Origin: Candidatus Saccharimonadota bacterium | GTDB taxonomy: Bacteria; Patescibacteriota; Saccharimonadia; Saccharimonadales; Saccharimonadaceae | Length of the DNA: 64,000 nucleotides | Assembly: GCA_027312165.1 (NCBI GenBank) | Contig: DAICXN010000002.1 | Location: forward strand, 1 to 64,000 | Direction: 5' to 3' | In this document: in pieces, positions 10,835 through 20,877 of the stretch | Layout of the letters: the number at the start of each line of letters is the position of its first letter | Position numbering within the stretch: the stretch's first letter is position 1 | Notes under the pieces: generated by a model | What the model was told of the DNA's origin: nothing | The model's database searches: none | The model's input: the letters and a program-made list of their open reading frames with translations, nothing else | Program-made: the position numbers and the translations under genes

Positions 10835-11842
10835 TCACCCCAGGGGACTATCAAGGTGCTTTTTGGCTCGAGGAGTAACCCTCCTCCCCCTCGGAGTCTT
10901 CTCAATAAAACCTATCTGAAGCAGATACGGCTCATAAAAATCCTCAATCGTCGTCGTCTCGTCTCCGGTTAATGCCGCTAGCGTGGTTAGACCGACAGGA
11001 TTATCCCCATAATTATCAATCATGCTGCGCAGCAAATTGCGATCAGCCGGATCAAGCCCCAGCTCATCGATTTCTAGCATCGCCAAGGCTTTCTTGGTCG
11101 ACATGTCGTCAATTATTCCATCACCATTAACGTCTGCAAAATCCCTAACCCGCTTTAGCAAGCGGTTAGCAATACGCGGAGTCAACCTGGCCCTTGTTGA
11201 GAGTATTTTGGCCGAAGAAGGATGAATCTTGGAATCAAGTATAGCTGATGCTCGCTCAATGATCTTTGCTATCTCCTCAGGCGTATAAAACTCCAGCCGG
11301 TAAATGTGGCCAAATCTATCCCTCAAGGGCGCAGCTAGGCTGCCCGTTCTGGTGGTAGCGCCAATGATGGTGAACTTAGGCAGGTCTAGACGAATTGATC
11401 TAGCAGCCGGGCCCTTGCCTATAACAATATCTAGCTTGAAATCCTCCATAGCGCTATACAGAACCTCTTCAACCACTCGACTTAACCTGTGGATTTCATC
11501 GATAAACAAAATATCACCGTCCTGAAGATTTGTTAAGATGCTGGCTAAATCACCAGCCCTCTCAATTGCCGGTCCAGAAGTTACTCGAAACCCCGCCCCC
11601 ATCTCATTAGCGATAACGTTAGCCATAGTCGTCTTGCCTAGACCAGGAGGCCCATAGAGCAGTACATGGTCAATCGGTTCGCCTCGCTTTTTAGCTGCAT
11701 CAATTGCTAACTTTAGGTTGGTCTTGAGCCTCTCCTGCCCAACATAATCATCAAACCTCTGAGGCCTCAATGTCACCTCAATAATCTGCTCGTCAGCATC
11801 ATCCGACGTGAGCACGGGATCAATAATTCTTTCGATTGCCAT
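10835..11842 (-). CDS. ruvB: Holliday junction helicase RuvB
   Basis: [36 protein letters not shown]. Confidence 0.98.
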   Translation of the reverse strand: MAIERIIDPVLTSDDADEQIIEVTLRPQRFDDYVGQERLKTNLKLAIDAAKKRGEPIDHVLLYGPPGLGKTTMANVIANEMGAGFRVTSGPAIERAGDLASILTNLQDGDILFIDEIHRLSRVVEEVLYSAMEDFKLDIVIGKGPAARSIRLDLPKFTIIGATTRTGSLAAPLRDRFGHIYRLEFYTPEEIAKIIERASAILDSKIHPSSAKILSTRARLTPRIANRLLKRVRDFADVNGDGIIDDMSTKKALAMLEIDELGLDPADRNLLRSMIDNYGDNPVGLTTLAALTGDETTTIEDFYEPYLLQIGFIEKTPRGRRVTPRAKKHLDSPLG

Positions 11843-11861
11843 ATATCTATTGTCTCACAGT

Positions 11862-12437
11862 CTAGCCCTTTAACGCCTGATGTACCCGTTGACTGGTTGG
11901 CAAACTTGGATCCACCCCCTCTAGTGCCTTCGTAGCATCTGCCAGGGTGTAGCCAAGTGCCATTAGAGCTTCAAGGGCCTCGTCATTGATGTTTAGTTCG
12001 GTTTGGGATGGCTCGGCTTTACGTCCGTAGTGAGTTGGTAGGCCGACTTTATCACTCAGGTCTACAACCACCCGTTCAGCCGTTTTCTTGCCGACACCAG
12101 TAGCCTTCTGAACAAATGAGCTGTCAGAATTTGCGATCGCGTTACGTACCGACTCGGCATCGCCCAGAGAGAGTATCGCTAGGGCTGCCTTAGGACCAAC
12201 ACCCTGAACCGTTATTAGAAGCTCGAACAACTTCTTCGCGGCGAGACTAGAAAAACCAAACAAGTCCTCGGATTGCTCCCTTACGTGATGGTAGGTGTAA
12301 AGTTTGATGCTTGAGTCAAGAACCATTCGGTCATAATCTCCAGCAGGCACTGCCACTTCGTAACCTACGCCACCCACATCAACAATCACCGATGAATTGA
12401 ATTTCTCGGCCACTGTCCCAATTACATGCGCTATCAT
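11862..12437 (-). CDS. ruvA: Holliday junction protein RuvA
   Basis: MIAHVIGTV, TVQGVGPKAALAIL, GVGKKTAERVVVDL. Confidence 0.97.
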   Translation of the reverse strand: MIAHVIGTVAEKFNSSVIVDVGGVGYEVAVPAGDYDRMVLDSSIKLYTYHHVREQSEDLFGFSSLAAKKLFELLITVQGVGPKAALAILSLGDAESVRNAIANSDSSFVQKATGVGKKTAERVVVDLSDKVGLPTHYGRKAEPSQTELNINDEALEALMALGYTLADATKALEGVDPSLPTSQRVHQALKG

Positions 12438-12457
12438 TTATTCATTATCTCACACTT

Positions 12458-12991
12458 CTAGCCAGCTGCCCAAGGCCTCCAGCCTCCAACAACACTGCTC
12501 GAGTTATAGCCGCTACCGCCCGCATAGCCTATGCCGGCATCCACACTTCGACAGTGATCATTGGGAAGATCGGTGTTCCATGGGGTTGATCCGACATATT
12601 CAAATACACCGCCACCATTTATCGTATAAAATCGCTTGCCCGACTTGCTAGTGGCCAGAATGGAGAATTTTGAGCTAGCCACATCCCGACACATCAACAA
12701 GTTGATTGTCAAATCCGGACTAGTAGCATAGGCGGACCGGTTAACCTTAGCTCCCAACACCTCATAGCTAAATGCCCCGGCATTGCCGGTCGGATACTGC
12801 CCAGTCGGACCCTCCACCTTCGCTAGCTCCATTTGCTGAGAGATGTTACGTAGATCACTTTTTACGCTAGAGTCATTGGCGTTATTCGAGATGCTGTTAT
12901 AGGCAACTATAGATATAGCCGCCAGAATACCAATTACAACAATCACAATCAACAGCTCGACGATAGTAAAGCCGTAAGTTCTTTTAAACAT
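12458..12991 (-). CDS. type IV pilin-like protein inserted between ruvA and ruvC; start trimmed to MFKRTYGFTIVELL
   Basis: GFTIVELLIVIVVIGILAAISIVAYN; TACAAT 7 nt before trimmed ATG. Confidence 0.9.
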   Translation of the reverse strand: MFKRTYGFTIVELLIVIVVIGILAAISIVAYNSISNNANDSSVKSDLRNISQQMELAKVEGPTGQYPTGNAGAFSYEVLGAKVNRSAYATSPDLTINLLMCRDVASSKFSILATSKSGKRFYTINGGGVFEYVGSTPWNTDLPNDHCRSVDAGIGYAGGSGYNSSSVVGGWRPWAAG

Positions 12992-13051
12992 AAGCCTAAT
13001 TGTAGCCTCGCGTGAGTAGTTTCGCAAGTATAGATAAGACCCTAACTAAAG

Positions 13052-13531
13052 CTAGTTCAATCGATTCATCAAGTGGTATGTGATAGCTGCCGCCAAGCCA
13101 TCGGCTGCATCATCTGGCTTCGGAATCACACTTAAGCCAAGTTGGAGTTTGACCATTTCCTGCATCTGCTTTTTATCCGCCTTGCCATAACCCGTTAAGG
13201 TCTGTTTTATTTGCAGTGGGGTATACTCGGCGATTGTTAAGCTAGCCTGCTTGCCAGCTAACATGGCTACGCCTCTGGCATGCGACACAGAAATAGCGGT
13301 GGTAACGTTTTGAGCAAAAAATAATTTCTCAATTGACATTACTTCAGGGTTTGTTTCGCCGATGATCTCCCTCAGGCCATTATAGATTTCAACTAATCGA
13401 TCCTCCAGGGGCGTATTTGCTGGCGTGCGAATCACGCCTGCGCTAATCATGCGCATTGGTTTTGACGGAAGCACCTCAATTACACCAAAGCCTAAAATAC
13501 CCGTGCCTGGATCTATTCCAATTATCTTCAC
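13052..13531 (-). CDS. ruvC: Holliday junction endonuclease RuvC (GTG start)
   Basis: IIGIDPGTGILGFGVIE, IEKLFFAQNVTTAISVSHARGV, DAADGLAAAITY. Confidence 0.97.
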   Translation of the reverse strand: MKIIGIDPGTGILGFGVIEVLPSKPMRMISAGVIRTPANTPLEDRLVEIYNGLREIIGETNPEVMSIEKLFFAQNVTTAISVSHARGVAMLAGKQASLTIAEYTPLQIKQTLTGYGKADKKQMQEMVKLQLGLSVIPKPDDAADGLAAAITYHLMNRLN

Positions 13532-13548
13532 TATCTTACTATATCACC

Positions 13549-15462
13549 TCACATGCCGCCCTTGCCCCTGGAGGCGAAGAACCTCAAAGCCCCATTAGCG
13601 GCACGACCCAGCTCGAATCTCCACTGCCAACCAGCATAGCCTAGAGCTAAGAGCGACACCCCACCAAATGCCCACCAGCCCCACAACCCTTCGGCTGTAT
13701 AAGCCACTTTTTCAGGGGCGAAAGGAGCGGTTGGCATAGCTGATGATAGGATATTTCGGCATCGATTAGTTTGAGGGTTTCGCTCCCTGCCCTCCCCGCA
13801 ATCCGCCAAAGCCACGTCGTCGGAACTAGCTATCTTTTTGCAGCGATTTGTTAAAGGGTTGCGAAACTGATCGTCGGCGCACGGCTTCAAAGTGGAGACC
13901 GCTGAGGCGATTGAGCGACATCGATTGGTCTCCTCGCTTCGGTACTGCCCCTCTCGACAGGGAGTCAGCTGTCGTGAAGTGGTGACATTACGACACCGTC
14001 CAGTCTCCTCGCTACGGTACTGATCGTCACGGCAAGCGGCTAGAACAGTTGGTGGAGCAATTTTATTACAACGCGAAGTTAACTCATTTCGCCAATAACC
14101 ATCGCCACATGGCGGATATTGAGCATGCTGATTCTGCGCAAGTGGCGTGAGAGAGTAAGTCTGTTTCCACTCCGCTCCAAACCGCGACCAGCTTGTATCG
14201 GTAGATAGATCCTCATAAAATACCTGGTCCAGCTCTGTCACTGTATCAGAGGCCAGCAAGTAAACCGTTCCCGAGGTACTTTTAGTCAACTTTAGTTCGG
14301 TATCATCTATGTAAATAACTAGAAAACCCCCAGGCTCAATAACCAAATCCGGAAGCTCGGCACTAAGAGACGAGCTGCGGTTAGTCATTAGGCGGCAGCC
14401 GCTCACATCAAGGTCGACCGTCGAAGAGTTAACTAGCTCGATATATTGACGGGTGGTATTTGCGGCAACTTCGTTAATCATCAAAGATGGGCAAAAGTTG
14501 ATACTAATTTTATCAACGCACTCACCGCTCGCTATCTGCCAGAGCTCTTCCGGTATCACGCTTTGTATGCCAGCAACATTTAAACATAAATCAGTCACCT
14601 CATAGAGCGCCCCAGCCTGGTAAGAGTTGCCTGCTATATCTAAAATAAAATCTCGGTAATTATCCCGAGCATTTTGATACTGCCCTGCATTCACCACTCT
14701 GTGTAGCGACCGTACTGGCTGAGATGAGGTAATGGCTGGTGCTGCCCGGCTGCCCAGGTACTCACTAGCACCACCCCAGCCCAACAAGTCAACCACCCCA
14801 CCCCGAGCATCAACTAGGCGAATTCGTCCGCCCGTGTCCGCCATGCCGCCACTAAACCTCAAATCATAATTAAATCCTGGATTTGCCAAGATTAGCGAAT
14901 CGGATGCAAGCACTGCGTAACTACCCGCTGGCATAATCAATCTTGTTGCGGCCAGACCGTCACCTGGATTGAAGCAGGTTACGTTTGAAAAACCTAGCCC
15001 TGTGGCCGAAGCCCTTTGAATGCACCATCCCGTCACGTCAACCTCGTTATCCGAAGCGTTAAATAATTCAACTAGCTCACTGGTTGCCCCAGCCACCCCA
15101 CGCGTCTGGAGCTCGGTAATTACTACGCCGTTAGCCGCCGCAACTTGATTAGTTGAGTCACTTTCATTAATCACTGGTGTTTCAGGCGGCATATCAATGA
15201 TCGGCTCGGGCTGGCTAACAGGCTCTGCCGGCGCAGGCGAGTCAATTTGTAAATCTAGGTCACTCCCACCCTCCGTCGAGATCTCTCCTCCTGGCTCAGC
15301 TAAGTCCCCGCTCACAGCCGCTACACCCTCAACTGCATCTGCTATTTCCACTAACCCCTCAGTCTCATCAGGCAAATCCGTCATAGCAAAAACCGCTCCA
15401 GCAGGAGCGGCAAGCGATAGAATTAGCGATAAGATTAGAGAGTATACGATAGTTCTTCCCAT
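13549..15462 (-). CDS. secreted/anchored protein with lamin-tail-like domains and five Cys-pair tandem repeats
   Basis: Signal peptide; LTD-like VVITELQTRG...ELVELFNASDNEVDVTGWCIQ and LMINEVAANTTRQYIELVNSS; C-terminal CxxxxxRxxxTxRC repeats; C-terminal TM plus basic tail. Confidence 0.75.
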   Translation of the reverse strand: MGRTIVYSLILSLILSLAAPAGAVFAMTDLPDETEGLVEIADAVEGVAAVSGDLAEPGGEISTEGGSDLDLQIDSPAPAEPVSQPEPIIDMPPETPVINESDSTNQVAAANGVVITELQTRGVAGATSELVELFNASDNEVDVTGWCIQRASATGLGFSNVTCFNPGDGLAATRLIMPAGSYAVLASDSLILANPGFNYDLRFSGGMADTGGRIRLVDARGGVVDLLGWGGASEYLGSRAAPAITSSQPVRSLHRVVNAGQYQNARDNYRDFILDIAGNSYQAGALYEVTDLCLNVAGIQSVIPEELWQIASGECVDKISINFCPSLMINEVAANTTRQYIELVNSSTVDLDVSGCRLMTNRSSSLSAELPDLVIEPGGFLVIYIDDTELKLTKSTSGTVYLLASDTVTELDQVFYEDLSTDTSWSRFGAEWKQTYSLTPLAQNQHAQYPPCGDGYWRNELTSRCNKIAPPTVLAACRDDQYRSEETGRCRNVTTSRQLTPCREGQYRSEETNRCRSIASAVSTLKPCADDQFRNPLTNRCKKIASSDDVALADCGEGRERNPQTNRCRNILSSAMPTAPFAPEKVAYTAEGLWGWWAFGGVSLLALGYAGWQWRFELGRAANGALRFFASRGKGGM

Positions 15463-15516
15463 CGGTACGTCCACCTCATTATGTTGATGGACGAATTATA
15501 GCAAAACTGCTATAGC

Positions 15517-16239
15517 TTAATCAACATCTGCCGTGATGTCAGCATTTGTGTGAACATTCACCACGTCGTCAAGATCATCAAGTGCGTCAAGAACTTTTAG
15601 CAGCTTGTGGGCTGTTTCGCTATCAGCTACCTCAACTGGTGCATTGGCGATGTACTGAAGCTCTGCGTCCTTAACCTTTGCACCCTTTTCAATCAAAGAA
15701 GTTCTGACACTGGCTAAATCCTTTTGGTCGGTATAGACAATGATCTCTCCGTCCTCTTCGACGGCATCATCCGCACCGGCGTCTAGTACCTCAAGCAACA
15801 AATCTTCGCCCGCACCGTCAACTGTAATGACTCCTTTTCGCGTAAACTGAAATGCCACACTGCCCGCGTCTGCAATTTGCGCACCGTTCTTAGCTAGAGC
15901 GTTTCTAACTTCAGGATATGTACGGTTGCGATTGTCCGTTGCTGTCTCGATGATTATACCAACGCCACCAGGGCCATAACCTTCATAAGTTATTTCTTCC
16001 ATCACCGCAGCGTTCTTATCGGCGACTCGATCGATTGCTCGCTGAATATTAGCACCCGGCATATTGGCAGCTTTAGCCCTCTCTACAGCTAGTGCTAGCG
16101 CTGAATTCATACTTGGATCAGTGCCGCCGCGAGCCGCAATCGCAATCTGATTACCTAGCTTAGTAAAAACTGCTCCACGCTTGGCATCATTTGCGCCCTT
16201 ATCGCGCTTAATTTTTGCCCACTTACTATGTCCTGCCAT
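15517..16239 (-). CDS. yebC: YebC/PmpR family protein
   Basis: MAGHSKWAKIKRDKGANDAKRGAVFTKL. Confidence 0.97.
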   Translation of the reverse strand: MAGHSKWAKIKRDKGANDAKRGAVFTKLGNQIAIAARGGTDPSMNSALALAVERAKAANMPGANIQRAIDRVADKNAAVMEEITYEGYGPGGVGIIIETATDNRNRTYPEVRNALAKNGAQIADAGSVAFQFTRKGVITVDGAGEDLLLEVLDAGADDAVEEDGEIIVYTDQKDLASVRTSLIEKGAKVKDAELQYIANAPVEVADSETAHKLLKVLDALDDLDDVVNVHTNADITADVD

Positions 16240-16306
16240 AAAATCTCCAAATTAGACTTCTACTTTTCTTAGTTACATTATACATCCGTCTCAAGAGACA
16301 GACAAC

Positions 16307-17758
16307 CTACTCTACGATACTGCTTTCACGTAGCTTAAAGCCGCTCGCTCGCTTCATCCAAATAGCCGCCCCTACCACTATCAAGTAAGCGAGAAATGCC
16401 ATCCGCCAATCAATCACAAGCTCACTCTGCGCCCAGGGCTGTCCAGCCAACCACTCTGCCACTTGAACCATATAGCCAAGCAGCCAACTCGTTGGCATAG
16501 CTAACAAATCACCAACTAGCGGAACGGTGGCAAAGATACCGGTCAAGAATACAAGGAGCATCGCCAGCGGAACAAGTGGCAAGATCAGCAAATTGGCAAT
16601 CAATGCCACATTGCTTATCACCCCAAAACTAAGGACTAGGAGCGGCAATGTAACTAATTGTGCAGAAATAGTTTCACCCATGATCTGGCGAATAGTTCCA
16701 GGTGGCTTGTCTCCGAAAAAATAACTTTGAGCCAGGGGAGCCAGGATGATTACGCCACTAAATGCCGCAAAGCTAAGCTGCCAACCTAGATCATTCCAGC
16801 CATAGTGAGGATTGACGATCAGCGTAATCGCAGCCGCGAAAGGCAAGAGCACCAGAGGGTGGATTTTGCGGCCATAATACCAGGCCGCCAGACTCAACCC
16901 AGCGACCAGCCCCGCTCTCGACATACTTGGGCTGGCTCCAGTCACGGCCATAAAACCAAGAATCATAGCAGAGCTAGAAAGCATCGCAAGGTATTTCGAA
17001 ACCCTCACAAAAAGTCGACGGCTCAATCTTACCAGTATGGTTAGGTTGTAGCCGCTTGCGACAATCACATGAGTTAGGCCGGCTATCTGAAGCGCTTCAA
17101 TCAGCCCAGTAGGCAGCGCTCGTCTAAGTCCCAGCAAATAACCAAGACCTAGAGCCGCCTCGGTCTCAGGTACACGCATTCTGACACGCTCCGCAAACCA
17201 GTCTCTAACCCCAACCGCCACGTCCCCCGGCACCGGTCGCTCCAATCCATTAATTTCCGCTTGATACACAGACGCCACAAACGATCCGAAACCCTCAGTT
17301 AACTTTCCGCTCAAACGAACTCTATCGCTCCGCCGGATGGTGTCGTTCTTATTCGTTACTGCCCAAATATTTCCTGGCAGCGTATGTCCATCGATTACCA
17401 CTTCGCTCAAACGCAACACCGTCCGACCTCGCTTATCGACGTCGGGGTCTTCCAGGACTCTGCCTTCGAGCACCACCTGACTGCCCACTAGGTCCTTATA
17501 GTAATCAAGCCCGACTTGACCGACACTGCCACGCCACACTCCACATAATAGCCCCGAAGCCAAAACTAAAATCACCATCCAGCGCTGTTGGTTCTTTAAT
17601 AGCGGCAACAGCAGCACCAAGCTTAAAAGCAGCCAGCCAAGACCCGAAAACGCGCCGTACGGCAGACCCATTACCGAAATCACGCCAACCACCAAACCAA
17701 AAGACCAGGCAGCCACTAGCCAAGATATATGTAGGTCCTGCATAATCCATGGACGCAT
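16307..17758 (-). CDS. comEC: ComEC/Rec2 competence-family membrane protein (no metallo-hydrolase domain)
   Basis: LTHVIVASGYNLTILVRL, GASPSMSRAGLVAGL, GWQLSFAAFSGVI. Confidence 0.85.
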   Translation of the reverse strand: MRPWIMQDLHISWLVAAWSFGLVVGVISVMGLPYGAFSGLGWLLLSLVLLLPLLKNQQRWMVILVLASGLLCGVWRGSVGQVGLDYYKDLVGSQVVLEGRVLEDPDVDKRGRTVLRLSEVVIDGHTLPGNIWAVTNKNDTIRRSDRVRLSGKLTEGFGSFVASVYQAEINGLERPVPGDVAVGVRDWFAERVRMRVPETEAALGLGYLLGLRRALPTGLIEALQIAGLTHVIVASGYNLTILVRLSRRLFVRVSKYLAMLSSSAMILGFMAVTGASPSMSRAGLVAGLSLAAWYYGRKIHPLVLLPFAAAITLIVNPHYGWNDLGWQLSFAAFSGVIILAPLAQSYFFGDKPPGTIRQIMGETISAQLVTLPLLVLSFGVISNVALIANLLILPLVPLAMLLVFLTGIFATVPLVGDLLAMPTSWLLGYMVQVAEWLAGQPWAQSELVIDWRMAFLAYLIVVGAAIWMKRASGFKLRESSIVE

Positions 17759-17788
17759 AACTAACCTCAGTATACGCCAGGAACGTAT

Positions 17789-18790
17789 TTAATTTGTCGG
17801 ATCGATTAAGCCAGCCTCAACCTGTGACCGAAAATTCCACTGTCCTGGCTGCTCCGTTTTGTAGCTCCAATAAAACCAGCCGGCACAGTCTCGATATGCC
17901 TTTTGCTGAAGTTTTACGTACTCCGAAAAAAGCTCCTCTCGCTTATGCCGAGGGACACCTCTCATCGTTCGATGATGCATCACACCGCTCCATTCACCGA
18001 TAATTATTGGTTGGTCTCGTGAGAGCCTTTTCAACATTCTCTGCCGCCTAGTCGTTTTGTTCAAGAACCAGTCCACAGAAAGATACCTCGCGGGGATAGT
18101 CGCCATATGATACAGGTGAATATCCAATACCACCGGAAGGCCACGCCTCCTGACTGCCCCAGACATCAGCCTAGGCGTATAGGCATCGCTAATAATTATC
18201 CGGCAGCTAGACGTCAATATGCCGCTGAGTAACTCGTAAGCCTCCCGATAAAACCGCCTGAGTTTTAGATGAAATAATCCCAACCTCGGCTCATTTATCA
18301 CTTGAATACCCCAGAGAGACTTGAATTCCTTATAGCGCTCCGCTAAAGCAGCCAGACACCTCAAGCTCTCTTGCCGGTATTTAATATCCTTATACCAAAA
18401 AGCTCGCCCGACCCGACCACTGTGATCTAGGCCATTTTGAGATCCGGGCAGACCATGAAGATCGATGACGATGCTGATCCCATACTTATCGCCCATCGCC
18501 ATCGCCCAGTCTAAGTTTTCGCGAGCATTCACATAAGGCAATCTGTCATCCAGCACCCAGTAGCCGACCGGTATACGCACAGCATTAACGCCATTCTTCA
18601 CAAGCCACACAAAGTCCGATTCCTGGATAAACTCCAGACGATGTCTATTAATCTTTTCGCGCGCACCATCTGTCTGCATAAAGCTAAATTCATCCACAGC
18701 GTCAGTGCCCGCAAATAGGGTTGGCGTCATCCACCTTTCAAGAAGTAGCCAGCCGCCAAAATTAACCCCTCGCAGCAACCCGTCATCCAT
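17789..18790 (-). CDS. glycoside hydrolase family 5, exo-beta-1,3-glucanase-like; start trimmed to MDDGLLRGVNFGGW
   Basis: RGVNFGGWLLLERWMTPTLF, WGIQVINEPRLG (acid/base Glu), IIIGEWSGV (nucleophile Glu); TATAAT 6 nt before trimmed ATG. Confidence 0.85.
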   Translation of the reverse strand: MDDGLLRGVNFGGWLLLERWMTPTLFAGTDAVDEFSFMQTDGAREKINRHRLEFIQESDFVWLVKNGVNAVRIPVGYWVLDDRLPYVNARENLDWAMAMGDKYGISIVIDLHGLPGSQNGLDHSGRVGRAFWYKDIKYRQESLRCLAALAERYKEFKSLWGIQVINEPRLGLFHLKLRRFYREAYELLSGILTSSCRIIISDAYTPRLMSGAVRRRGLPVVLDIHLYHMATIPARYLSVDWFLNKTTRRQRMLKRLSRDQPIIIGEWSGVMHHRTMRGVPRHKREELFSEYVKLQQKAYRDCAGWFYWSYKTEQPGQWNFRSQVEAGLIDPTN

Positions 18791-18834
18791 ATAGTAATTA
18801 TACTCTTGCCGGCATAACCAACCCAAACAAAGAA

Positions 18835-18861
18835 AAAAGCCAGACCAAAGTCTGACGTTTT
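18835..18861 (-). terminator. rho-independent terminator downstream of tRNA-Lys
   Basis: On minus strand: CGTCAGACTTTGGTCTGGCTTTTTTC hairpin plus U-tract. Confidence 0.6.
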
Positions 18862-18864
18862 TCT

Positions 18865-18941
18865 TGGAGGGTCCACCGGGACTTGAACCCGGGACACCCT
18901 GCTTAAAAGGCAGGTGCTCTAACCAGCTGAGCTATGGACCC
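18865..18941 (-). tRNA. tRNA-Lys(TTT), CCA encoded
   Basis: Minus-strand cloverleaf GGGTCCA-TA-GCTC...CCTGCCTTTTAAGCAGG...CCGGGTTCAAGTCCCGG-TGGACCC-T-CCA. Confidence 0.97.
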
Positions 18942-18978
18942 GTAACCCTAAAAATTTTAGCACAAAGAGGTGGTTTTA

Positions 18979-19461
18979 TCAACGCTTCTTTTCTTTTGGT
19001 GCCCTCGCACTATGAAGCAGGAACAGATCAACTAGACCAGCGACTAGTCCGACGGTCACGACATACTGCCACCATTCGACTAAAATCTTATAAAAATTCA
19101 ATGCTTCACCATCCAGCGTCATGTACCTGCCAAGAGGTATTACCAAAAGAGCGGCCGTCAATAGCGCAATGAGAACTGCTGATAAAATCCGCTGGAATTT
19201 GCTATAGTAACGCGGTCCGCCAAATAGCAGCAAGAACAAAGGCCCAAGCAAGATAATCATCGTCGAAACCACCCCATAGGGTAGACCCGGGATCTCAAAG
19301 CCCAAACCTGAAACGATAACAGTCAGCCAGTCAGCCCAAATCTCCGCCAGCATCGACCCGGCTGACAGGGCTAGTGCCAAAGGCCCAAACCGTCTGCCAG
19401 ATAGCAGCGCTATAGTAAAGACCGCCACGATTATGCTGCCAAAAAGAACTACCACGCTCAC
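18979..19461 (-). CDS. hypothetical multi-TM membrane protein
   Basis: Several hydrophobic helices; directly follows the DUF192-like gene. Confidence 0.5.
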   Translation of the reverse strand: MSVVVLFGSIIVAVFTIALLSGRRFGPLALALSAGSMLAEIWADWLTVIVSGLGFEIPGLPYGVVSTMIILLGPLFLLLFGGPRYYSKFQRILSAVLIALLTAALLVIPLGRYMTLDGEALNFYKILVEWWQYVVTVGLVAGLVDLFLLHSARAPKEKKR

Positions 19462-19462
19462 C

Positions 19463-19948
19463 CTAAATCCCCTCCTCGGCTATATTAAAACTAGCTAAGC
19501 TACCAACCTCGATGCCGTTAGCCCTGCCTGCATTCATCTCCAGTACGTAGCGTGCTGGAACGGTCGATTCGTAGGTGTCGTGCGGCACGGCGTCGGGCTG
19601 AACATGACGCTCAATATGAACAACCCTCTTTGCTCGATCAAGCCAGATGATATCAAGAGGAAATTTCATATCCTTCATCCAAATCGACTGCGGCCCATCG
19701 GATTCAAAGACAAACAGCATTGCCTCATCCCGCCCAAGCGAGGTTCGTCCACCCAGTCCTTTCTGGAGTTCTTGCGGAGTCTTCGCTACATCAGCCTGGA
19801 GCACCACACCCCCAACGGACACCATTTGCCGAGGTCGAAACTCATGCATAGCAACCTGAACTATCGACAAGGCCATCAAAGTTAGGACGCCCCAAAAAAT
19901 AATCCATTTCAAAATGCGCTGGATTTTCTCGGTCGAGAGCTTATTCAT
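19463..19948 (-). CDS. DUF192 family protein
   Basis: VDVAKTPQELQKGLGGRTSLGRDEAMLFVF, IWMKDMKFPLDIIWLD. Confidence 0.85.
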   Translation of the reverse strand: MNKLSTEKIQRILKWIIFWGVLTLMALSIVQVAMHEFRPRQMVSVGGVVLQADVAKTPQELQKGLGGRTSLGRDEAMLFVFESDGPQSIWMKDMKFPLDIIWLDRAKRVVHIERHVQPDAVPHDTYESTVPARYVLEMNAGRANGIEVGSLASFNIAEEGI

Positions 19949-19965
19949 AAGCTCTATTGTATCAG

Positions 19966-20877
19966 CTAGGCGCCGATCTTGTCTTTTTTCGGACGACGCT
20001 TGGCGTTTTGTTCGATGTATTCGATAATCGGCGTAGCAACATCTCGGCCAGTTATCTTCTCAATGCCAAATCCAGGACTAGCGTTTACCTCCAGGATCAA
20101 AGCGCCTCGCTCGGATCGCATAAAGTCCACACCAGCCACATTTAGTCCCATAGCTTTTGCTGCCTTGACGCACATCTTTCGCTCCTCAAGCGTCAACTTC
20201 ACTGGCGTGCCCTCGCCACCCTTGTGGAGGTTTGAGCGAAAATCATCATCCAGACTCTGGCGTTTCATGCTGGCCACCACTCGCCCGCCGACTACAAAGG
20301 CACGAATATCGACTCCGGCCGACTCCTTAACAAACTCTTGGATCAAAATGTTGGTACCGTCCTCGTTGGTCAAGTAGAATGCTTGCAGCACTGACTTGGC
20401 CGCCTTTTTGGTCTCAGCCAAAACCACACCGTTACCGTGTGTACCACGCGCCAGCTTAATAATTACCGGCGTACCGTCAAGCTTATCAATCAAATCATCA
20501 ATGTCGGCAGAATTTCGCGAAAAAACCGTCTTCGGAATACCTACGCCCGCCTTGGTTAGGAGTTGCATCGAGCGAAGCTTGTCTCGAGAGCGAGAAATCG
20601 CCAGCGAACCAGATATCGTATACATTCCCTGCATTTCCAGCTGACGCACGATTGCCGTACCGTAGCGAGTCATATAGCTAGCAATTCGCGGGATAATCGC
20701 ATCATAGTGACCGAGATCTTCGCCTCTATAGCTTACACCCGGGTTGCTCTGGGCAATCGAGGCGTAGCACTCCTTATATTTAATTACTTCAACTTCATGG
20801 CCTCGCTCGAGCGCCACCTCTTTTAGACGCTTCGTTGAGTAGTTACCTGGGCCGTTTGATAAAATAGCGATCTTCAT
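19966..20877 (-). CDS. rimK: RimK-family ATP-grasp ligase
   Basis: ATP-grasp motifs PVIIKLARGTHGNGVVLAETKK, IQEFVKESAGVDIRAFVVGG, LILEVNASPGFG. Confidence 0.9.
   Translation of the reverse strand: MKIAILSNGPGNYSTKRLKEVALERGHEVEVIKYKECYASIAQSNPGVSYRGEDLGHYDAIIPRIASYMTRYGTAIVRQLEMQGMYTISGSLAISRSRDKLRSMQLLTKAGVGIPKTVFSRNSADIDDLIDKLDGTPVIIKLARGTHGNGVVLAETKKAAKSVLQAFYLTNEDGTNILIQEFVKESAGVDIRAFVVGGRVVASMKRQSLDDDFRSNLHKGGEGTPVKLTLEERKMCVKAAKAMGLNVAGVDFMRSERGALILEVNASPGFGIEKITGRDVATPIIEYIEQNAKRRPKKDKIGA

Noticed and set aside
19979-20377. ORF 132 aa antisense to rimK-like gene
   Set aside because: Shadow ORF; no recognisable domain.
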